In this document: positions 56,857 to 64,000 of the stretch, one piece after another
Position numbering within the stretch: position 1 is the first letter of the stretch
Layout: each line of letters begins with the position of its first letter
NCBI GenBank assembly: GCA_963932465.1
Contig: OZ010789.1
Coordinates: 594,653,581 to 594,717,580 of the forward strand
Source of the DNA: Maratus speciosus
Taxonomy: Eukaryota > Arthropoda > Arachnida > Araneae > Salticidae
Direction of reading: 5' to 3'
DNA: 64,000 nt
The notes under the pieces: generated by a model
Told to the model about the DNA's origin: nothing
The model's input: only the letters and a program-made list of their open reading frames with translations
Database searches by the model: none
Translations under genes and position numbers: made by a program

Positions 56857-57649
56857 TGTTGGAAAACGTCACAGTGTAAGTGATTTTATGTCCAACATCA
56901 TCTCGCTTGTGAAATGACAATTTCCTCGTGAAATATGCAACGCGTTTTTTTTAGTTGTGAAATATGTTCCAAGATGGCGACACTTCCCTGAGCTATGGTC
57001 GCGTAAGATCACAAACTAGCGAAGGATTGTGTAAAAGACTTTTGTTTTGAAAAGGCGATAACAGATCGCAGCACTACAGAACTTTTCTGATAGACTCATT
57101 TTAAATAGAACCTTTTTTGCTTGTTAAGCAGTCTGTATTGTTTCAAGTTTTTTTACTCTGTTTTAACTCTTGTGGGCCCCTTTTTACTTCTTCACTTGAA
57201 GGCCCGATTTTGTGAGGCCAAGACGCACGGTTTTTCGTGCGTTAACTCTTTGTCTTATGGAAGACTAAGGTCTCCTACTGGATTTCCAATGTTATTACTC
57301 TTATAGTATTCATATCTAACCCTTTTTACTTTATATTTTTTAGTGTGCGTGTGAGGAACCATGTAATCAAGATATTCAAGAATTAAATGGTTTTTTTTCT
57401 CTACAAGTGCACCTGCATTATTCAAAGGTGATATTTTTCACGATTTACAATATCTACTCATTAAATAAAATTTATAGGTTGTTTTCACATCAAGGAAACC
57501 AGCGTATGTCTGCTTTACCAGAAAGGTAAGAAAATAAATTTCTATCTTTCATTATTAATGAAAAAACTTTTGGTATAACAATTTTATATTTATACTGGGT
57601 CCTTAGCTTCACGCTAATCGCGAAATCACCCTTTCTAGATATTTTAATA
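56857..57649 (+). repeat. Copia 3' LTR
   Basis: Same limits as the 5' LTR, longer by two inserts. CAAGATGGCG at 56970-56979, AATAAA at 57464-57469, ends TTTTAATA just before CTGGG. Confidence 0.95.
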
Positions 57650-57654
57650 CTGGG

Positions 57655-58452
57655 CAATGATTGACACACCCTAACTTCTATTGTTACTTATCTATTAGCT
57701 ATGTGGTGTATGGACACGGTTGGAATCTATATGCTGTGTTAAGAATGTGAACTGTAGGAGTTAAATGACTGAATATTATATTAAATTAAGTTGAATAATA
57801 TGACTAGGTTATTAGGAAAAATAAAACTTTTGGAGAATAAAAGGTGAAGGGGCTGATTAATTAATACAGAGAGTTATTAAAATTAAGGGGCAGTTTTATA
57901 ATGAATATAATAAATAATACTGTGTTAAACGGAACAAAAATAACAGAAAAAAAAAAGGAGCTGTAGTAATAAAGAATTTAACCTAAAGAATTTTAATTTG
58001 TAAATTACTTACGTATTGTTTTTCCCCGCCAGGACTCCTGTATCGTCTAAAGATGTTGTTTACTAAAAGATGGCGTCCTTCTTTTACCTCTAAGTAGCCA
58101 GTGTTGGAGAAAATGGCGTTTGGGAGAGCTACGATCTTGATCAAGGCAAGCGACTTAGAGGGAGGGGGTTCTTTTTTCGCCGGAGATTTCCTTCTTTCGA
58201 CCGGTCCTAACCTGTAGCGTCCTACCGCTGGCTGCTTGCTTCGCTCTTGGCGGCTGGCTTGTGCATGTTCCCTGCTAATTACTAATTACTTAGTAGCTAA
58301 TTAACTGTGCATGATATCGTTGATTGAAAGGCAGCTTCGTGTTTCTCTGGTTTATTAAAATCCGTGGGTACAAAAACAGTTGAAGTGGGCCTGGTATTTC
58401 CGTAGCTAGAAGCAAAATGGCGGAGCCAAAAAAAAAAAAAAAAAAAAAAAAA
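57655..58452. other. Right flank of copia, ending in an A-run
   Basis: No frame. Three AAATGGCG-type motifs occur: AAAAGATGGCG at about 58065, AAAATGGCG at 58110, and AAAATGGCG at 58414. The stretch ends in a 25-nt A-run (58428-58452). It may continue the LINE 5' region on the minus strand, or be the 3' part of a plus-strand element with that A-run as tail. I could not decide. Confidence 0.35.
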
Positions 58453-58571
58453 TCAAATGACATAACATTTAATACAACAACATTTCATTTTAAATATTCG
58501 AAACTTTATTCCATATGACATCAAAAGAAAATAGTTCAGTTATTTTGTATTTCACTAAAAAAATAATGGTA

Positions 58572-58846
58572 CTTCTTAGTTATCCCATCGACCAAATTAC
58601 TGTCGCCAAATTATAAGATTAAATGTCAATAATGGTTGCTATTAATTAATTAATTGTAAGATTAAATGCGAATAATGGCCAATAAAATCCGTAATTCGAC
58701 GTTTTATTTGTATTTTTATTAATGTTTTACTAATTTATTCGTTCTTTCGTTTTTTAAAATAAAAATTATGTCAATGTGTATAATTTTGCGAGTGGTTTGG
58801 CGATTTATATTATTTGTCGAATTTGGTCGACGGTATAACTAAGAAG
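58572..58846. mobile_element. 275-bp TA-flanked MITE
   Basis: Inverted ends CTTCTTAGTTATCCCATCG and, complemented, CTTCTTAGTTATACCGTCG, both followed by ACCAAATT. TA at 58570-58571 and 58847-58848. Inside are the direct repeats TAAGATTAAATG...AATAATGG. No coding. Confidence 0.78.
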
Positions 58847-58920
58847 TATCAAAATAATTTTAAATGATCTTGAAAGTTTTTAACACAAATATATTTACTA
58901 TTTATACATTTATCGTCTGC

Positions 58921-58922
<2 letters not shown>

Positions 58923-58964
<42 letters not shown>
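58923..58964. repeat. 42-nt A-run
   Basis: A pure A homopolymer. No recognisable retroelement body upstream apart from the MITE. Confidence 0.95.
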
Positions 58965-58966
<2 letters not shown>

Positions 58967-60070
58967 TAATTATTTTGTCTTATGGAATCTATTATCAAAC
59001 AAATCACAATCTGATTTAATTCTAATACCGTAAATTATACTCCAGGGATAAACCGAGGGAAAAATTTTTAACGCCATATTTGGTGATTTAACTCACTTTT
59101 GGCGTGAAATAAACAAATAAAAATCAATAATAAAATGAAAAGTATAAAAAAATATATAAAATGCGATTTTAACATAGAAATTTTACTTTATGTATAGCGT
59201 GTATGTATGTATTATACAGAGACTTGGATTTTATACAAATAGATGTCAAAGTTTAAAAGCGATCTATTTTCTAGTTTTTCAAATTTTAATAAATTCCCGT
59301 CAATCAAGCAGAAAAAGCATCTCTTATATAAGATATCTTATAAAAGAGATCGCAAAGATAAAAAAAATTGCAGCGCAACTTTCCGATTTATGAAAAAATC
59401 AAGATATCTCGATTTTTTCATAAATCGGAAAGTTGCGTTGCGATTTTTTTTATTTAGATTTTCTGAATCAGCGTACAAAATAACATCCGGATGCGAAAGA
59501 ACCAAATTTGTGAAATCAAAACTTTATTAAACTTCGATTATTCGATTATTAAACTCTAGTATAAAAATTTATGTATTTTTCTTCACGTGTCAAGTGACTT
59601 GCCGTGCATAAAATTCAGTTCTGGAATTAATTACCAAAAAATTATCTTCGCTTCCGATTGTGGAAATAAGGAAATAAAGACATATTCTGAAAGCTATATG
59701 TCTCCAATTTAAGTAGGAATTCTGTTAAATTAACAAATCAAAATTGGTAATTTAAAAATTAATTCCTTACATAAATGACAGCACCATTACATTTAGGAAT
59801 GCTACCCCACCCCCGAAATCATACATTACCCTATTTCATATTTTTCTATTTCACTAATAATATTTAGTTGGGTGTCGTCAAAATTTAGAAAAGTGCCCCC
59901 TTGGGGAGGAAAGTGGGGGATGGACACCGAACATGTAAAAATTGATTAAGCGGCCACAGGCCTTTATAGCGATATGTGACATGACGGGTATCGTGAAAAT
60001 TTAGACACCCCGGGTGAGTTAAATGCGCTCCGCCTTCACCATGGTTTTTGACGTGGATGATTTTTAAAAT
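58965..60070. other. AT-rich stretch with one hairpin
   Basis: The only clear structure is the 96-nt hairpin at 59358-59453. The phrases near 59800-60030 (GTGCCCCCTTGGGGAGG and GACACCCCGGGTGAG) are GC-rich islands of unknown origin. Confidence 0.5.
59358..59453. repeat. Nearly perfect 96-nt hairpin
   Basis: Two 43-nt arms (59358-59400 and 59411-59453) with only two mismatches and a 10-nt loop AAGATATCTC that is itself mostly palindromic. The stem includes CGCAACTTTCCGATTTATGA. No TSD noticed. It could be a tiny MITE or, if transcribed, a long hairpin RNA. Only the structure is certain. Confidence 0.9.
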
Positions 60071-60705
60071 TTTTGTTATGTTTTAAAAGCTATATTAAAG
60101 TTTCAAACAGATCGTCCAGCTATACTAGCGCCCCTAGCTATACTATCGCCCAGCTATACTAGAGCTTGCTAGCGCCCCTCCCCCCCCTTGAAATTCGAAA
60201 CGCCATTCTTCTGTATACTTCATTATCATTTGTTATAAAGTATCTTAAAGTGTAAAACAGATCGCATTATTAGTTTTCCTACTTTAAATGAAATCGTGGT
60301 CTGTTAGTTCCACATTTCACCACCAGGGAGCGCACTGTATTCTTAACAAAAGCGTATCTGAACGAAACTCCTTTACACAACCTATTAGGAGATAGGTTAC
60401 TCGAGGGGGTGGCGGTCTGCAGCAGGAATTTAAGATAATTGTTGAAATTACTATTCGGAAATAGTGGTAATTTAACTTTTGACATATTTATATTTAAGAA
60501 GTAGCATGTATCTGAGCACTCCGTCAAAAAAAAAAACGCACCTGAAACGGTATGAAACAAAAAATAAATATTTTGCCCCTCCCCCTCACCCCACCTGCCC
60601 GAAATTTCACGCACCATATTTTATAAACTTTTTCTTATGTGTTATAAACTATGTTAAAGTTTCAAACAGATCGCCTTGTTAGATTTCCTACTTTAAATGA
60701 ACACT
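60071..60705 (+). repeat. Worn repeat, three related segments
   Basis: Segments near 60080, 60232 and 60638 share the pattern GTTATAAA...TTAAAGT...AAACAGATCGC...TTCCTACTTTAAATGA. The last two are about 407 bp apart. Between them lie short C-runs and a GCCCCTC tract. An antisense open frame of 112 codons here has no motifs and is not called. Confidence 0.6.
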
Positions 60706-60713
60706 GTAAATTA

Positions 60714-60834
60714 AAATGTCTGAAAATCAAACACTTAAGTGTCTGAAACGGAGTGTTCAATTTTCAGACATTTTAAAATGTCTGAATTTTTTCAGACACT
60801 TTTTGCGTCTGAATTTCAGACACTTCAAACGTCT
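60714..60834. repeat. Cluster of TGTCTGA/TCAGACA motifs
   Basis: Six TGTCTGA or TCAGACA copies, plus degraded ones (GCGTCTGA, ACGTCT), lie within about 120 bp on both strands. The centre (60763-60786) is a perfect 24-bp palindrome of two such motifs around TTTTAAAA. Confidence 0.85.
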
Positions 60835-61333
60835 TAATAGCATCCATTTTTTTGTAAGCATCATACGTAGCCATGTTTGACCACGTTGAACCCTGGAAAA
60901 ATATTTGGCTGGGGTCTTGCCCCCTCCACACGCCCTCCCATCTCCCCCCCGCAGCCTGATTTTTTTTGGTGCTCCTAATTTTGGTATGCAATTTTCGTTA
61001 AGCTGTTTATTTAAATCTTTTACGACATTTTACTGATTATAATCAATATTTTGAACTTCAGGAATAGAACAAGATTAAAGCAAAAAATATTTATCTAAAT
61101 ATTTGTTTTGATGATAAATATGATTTTGAATATGATTTTTTTTTTAAATCTTATTTTACTTACATCGATTATATTCAGTACAATTTCGAAACGGATTTAA
61201 AATATAAGCTTTACAAATATTGCACATTAAATTTGGTGGCACTTAAATCGTAGGGGGACGGAACACTGCTTTAATACCCATGCTTTAATCAAGAAGTTCT
61301 TTTGCAAAAAATGCAACCCTACACTATGGTTAT
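60835..61333. other. Mixed stretch, no gene
   Basis: A GC-richer piece about 60880-60960 (CCCCCTCCACACGCCC) then AT-rich sequence. The segment near 61163-61200 is similar to the duplicated repeat at 61554-62110. Confidence 0.4.
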
Positions 61334-61414
61334 CTAAATAGAGATGTCCGGTACTCGGGAGTATCCATTGTGGAGGTTAATGGACATTCACGAATAGCGG
61401 ACACCTCTATTTAG
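61334..61414. repeat. 81-bp inverted repeat, pogo-like phrases
   Basis: Arms of 36 bp (61334-61369; 61379-61414) contain CTAAATAGAG and TGTCCG in inverted orientation, with the loop GTGGAGGTT. Phrases such as CTCTATTTAGCG and CCGCTATTAAGGGCTTTTAA (near 61531) recall the ends of pogo-type elements. Confidence 0.6.
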
Positions 61415-61553
61415 CGAATACTTTTTTAATCCGCAAAGCACACGCATACATATTTGTATATTTTTACCTCACAAAAGCAGACATCTCCGATCATCAGACA
61501 AATTCCGCGATCCCGAAGTTTCCGCTATTAAGGGCTTTTAAGATACATGGATA

Positions 61554-62110
61554 AATATATATTTTTTTATAATCTTGTCCTATTCTAAAAGTTTAAAATA
61601 TTTATTATACTCGGTTGAATGTCGAAAGAGATTTAAAATGTCAGATGTACGAAAATTGCAAATAAAATCCCCCATCTCCCCAAAAAAGGAAAATTCATAT
61701 AATTTAAAAATTAGATTTAAAAAAAATATATATATTGGCACATAGGCAATTTTACATATCTATCAGATGATAGTCACAACAGCTATTTAACTATGAGTAA
61801 AAAAATTAAAAAATAAATATTCCACTTTAATAAAATTAAGAAAAAAATTACTTCGGTATTTTGTTAAATATATTTTGTGTTTTTAATCTTGCCCTACTCT
61901 AAAAGTTCAAAACTTTCATTATAATCAGTGCAATATCGAAAAGGATTTATGATATCAGTTTTGCGAAAATTGAATACAAAATCCCCCTCCCCCCCCCTCC
62001 CTTCCCGAAAAAATTTTTAAATTCTTATCATTTAAAAATTAAATTAAAAAAAATTATATTGCCACATGCCATTTCAGCAAGTTTTTATGTAGATCAGAGG
62101 GTAATCACAA
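61554..62110 (+). repeat. Direct duplication of about 270 bp, period near 311
   Basis: 61554-61800 and 61865-62110 share AATCTTG(T/C)CCTA(T/C)TCTAAAAG, ATTATA(C/A)TC...GT...AATGTCGAAA or AATATCGAAA, CAAAATCCCCC, and a TCACAA(C/A)AGCTATT(T/C)AACTAT end. A third, shorter relative lies near 61155-61215. Confidence 0.75.
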
Positions 62111-62120
62111 AAGCTATTCA

Positions 62121-63470
62121 ACTATCAATACTGTTATGATGTTTTTCATTCAATTAGAAATAATAAGGCCGATATTAAATTTTATACTAAAAAAAATACA
62201 GAACAACAAAAAAAAAATTAATTTTTACCTCTAAAATGAACCCATATGTATTTAAGAATTCATAATTTCTTCCCAAAAGAATACCTTAATTTGCGTTGTG
62301 TTCTTTAACAATAATTTAATGATAACAATAATAATAAAAGTAACCACAATCCACAACCCAGTAAAGATCTCCCCTGAATGTAAAGTTCAGGGGCCTTGGC
62401 ATGTAATGTACTCACTTTACCTAATCAAGAATCTCAGAAAAATTACTGATTTATTGAACCATATAATTGCTTTTATATATAAACCATCAATAATAGAAAT
62501 ATAAAAATTATAGTTATTTATTTTTTCAAATTTATATCTTTTATTAAAGACACTCTGCCTAAACAATTGTTATTGCCTGAGATAATATTTTTAATCCTAA
62601 TAATTGTTATTCAATATTTTCAATACCATCTCAATATTTATATTCTTAAAGTTATATATATAAAAAAAATATATATTAGAGCAAAATACAGATCTTAACT
62701 GGTTAATTTACAAAAATCATTTGAGGTTTTAGCCTTTATAAAATTTACTTTTAAATTTTAAGAATTTAATCAAATTACATTCTTAGATTCTTAAAAATAA
62801 TCTTATTATTATTATTTTTATTGCTATTATATCATATCATTTAAAGTTTGTAAAGAAAACTACCCTCCTTTTGAATTCTATTTATAAATGATAAAATTGA
62901 TTATGATTATTCAACAGTTGATTTAAATTAATTAGCTGTAATTTTATGGTCAATCACAATACTAAATTAGACAGACAAACAAATAAAGAGAAAGATCTAT
63001 AATGAAAAGGTGAAAACTTAGAAATTTTATTTAATTATATATTAAACAAGCACCCAATGGCATTTTAATGAATTTCATTTATCAAAGTATTTAGAATGCA
63101 TCAAAGCATTCAAATTAACAAGGTTAATTGTCTGAAGTCAAACCTTTATATAGGAAATATTTATTTAATAACAAAATCATTTAACAGTTTAATAACAAAA
63201 GCATAATATTATTCATTATTATTATTATTTCAAGTTCTGGAATAGATATTTTAGTATACACCAGCAATAATTAAGAAACCAGTTCCATTTTTGAGTAACT
63301 TTGTGATTTGAAATCAAAATCTCCTGGGAGCATCTTTAGAAACCGGTCAAAGAAAATAATTAAAGCATAGGCTTACCATGAAGAGGAATTTCTGGGATTC
63401 AGAAGATAAAGCATAGGTCCTTCGGGCACAAATCAAAATGAATTCAAATTCAAAGTTTTCCACTAAGAAT
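62121..63470. other. AT-rich stretch, nothing recognised
   Basis: Simple (TTA)n-like sequence near 62807 and 63210. No gene or element ends seen. Confidence 0.5.
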
Positions 63471-64000
63471 TTTAAAGCGGAATGAGGTGTACGGTCGATG
63501 GCAGAACACACTACAGAAATCCAGCCGAAAACCACCGAAAAAGAATCAATTGAATCCCCATCTGAGAACTCCTTTTGCGTAAACCCCTGGGCCGTCTATG
63601 AAGGACGCTCCTTCCTTCTACTACAGGTTTCCTTCTACCACAGGTTTTTCTACGGTAATCTTTATACTTCAGCCATACGTCAGCATTTGCAGAATTTTTG
63701 CGTAGGTTCAGTGTCAGGATACTCCAATCTTAGCAAGGACCCTTGGCCCGTCTAGGATGAGGCTCGCCGGCAGAAAAATCTACTATCCCCAAGAAAATAT
63801 CTAGAGGCATCAGCCACGATTCAGGACCTTGAGGATCGCTCCGCATTCGCTCACTGCTGGGCAAGACAACCTTGTTTACACTGCGCCCACAACTATCTAA
63901 CTGCAATTCATAATACAAGAAGCGCCAGAAAACAATTTTAAGACCACCCTGCACCCCAATAATAAAAAAACCCCCAACAACGGCCGTTTCTACGCAACCT
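63471..64000. other. GC-balanced stretch at the window edge, unidentified
   Basis: Composition changes to roughly even. Open frames on both strands (plus 63498-63755, minus 63730-63954) overlap and carry no motif that I recognise. TCTACTACAGGTTTCCTTC and TTCTACCACAGGTTTTTCTA form a short direct repeat. It could be the edge of a host exon, or of a retroelement continuing beyond 64000; the window ends too soon. Confidence 0.35.

Larger units (their letters stand above)
51771..57649 (+). mobile_element. Ty1/copia LTR retrotransposon
   Basis: Complete structure: two LTRs (51771-52537 and 56857-57649), CTGGG target duplications (51766-51770 and 57650-57654), a primer site after the left LTR, a gag-pol region with protease, integrase, reverse transcriptase and RNase H in copia order (integrase before reverse transcriptase), and a purine tract before the right LTR. 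By eye the LTRs differ by about ten substitutions and two short indels, so the insertion is fairly recent. The polyprotein has one lesion, in integrase, near 54710. Confidence 0.95.

Noticed and set aside
58923..58964. A-run as the tail of a retrocopy
   Set aside because: No gene-like or LINE-like sequence precedes it; only a MITE and AT-rich DNA.
60279..60617. 112-codon minus-strand open frame
   Set aside because: Includes a translated homopolymer (FFF) and overlaps a worn repeat; no recognisable domain.

Overview
This is an AT-rich stretch of eukaryotic, almost certainly arthropod, DNA. A spider or related chelicerate is my best guess, from the mix of decayed Tc1-like, Helitron-like and tRNA-SINE sequences, but that is an impression and not a demonstration. 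I find no convincing host protein-coding gene. What can be read is a dense, nested deposit of transposable elements of at least six classes, separated by AT-rich filler with microsatellites and homopolymer runs.

Layout. 0-2.8 kb: a decayed relic of an arthropod protein family, a dead Tc1-type transposase and a 157-bp TA-flanked MITE. 3.5-9.35 kb: an inverted-repeat element split by the first of two related Helentron/DINE-1-like elements, each carrying an array of about 325-bp units with a conserved hairpin. 12.1-13.2 kb: a TA-flanked DNA element with a 173-bp tandem repeat. 13.9-19.1 kb: a 5.2-kb structure with long terminal inverted repeats ending CAGGGTG, holding a SINE and an 855-bp tandem repeat. 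21.5-23.5 kb: a non-autonomous Helitron with two consecutive 3' ends. 27.7-42.6 kb: six TTAA-flanked piggyBac-like MITEs, two foldback elements, a palindromic mariner derivative and two relics of a helix-turn-helix transposon protein, one of them split by a datable TA insertion.

43.5-57.7 kb is the best-preserved part: a tRNA-derived SINE with target duplication, a minus-strand non-LTR retrotransposon (ORF1 intact, ORF2 broken, reverse transcriptase active site mutated), and a nearly complete Ty1/copia element. The copia element has two LTRs, a 5-bp CTGGG target duplication, primer site and polypurine tract. Its polyprotein is broken by one lesion in integrase that also removes the catalytic glutamate region. 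From 57.7 kb to the end there is a 275-bp MITE, a nearly perfect 96-nt hairpin, a cluster of TGTCTGA/TCAGACA motifs, several short repeat families and, after 63.47 kb, a more GC-balanced stretch I cannot identify.

The elements do not form a pathway. Their relation is positional: insertion into insertion. The order can be read in places (TTAA MITEs inside a TA element inside a transposase relic; mariner palindrome inside an older repeat; Helentron inside a foldback). Assignments rest on motifs and repeat structure read by eye; percentages, database matches and exact boundaries were not computed.
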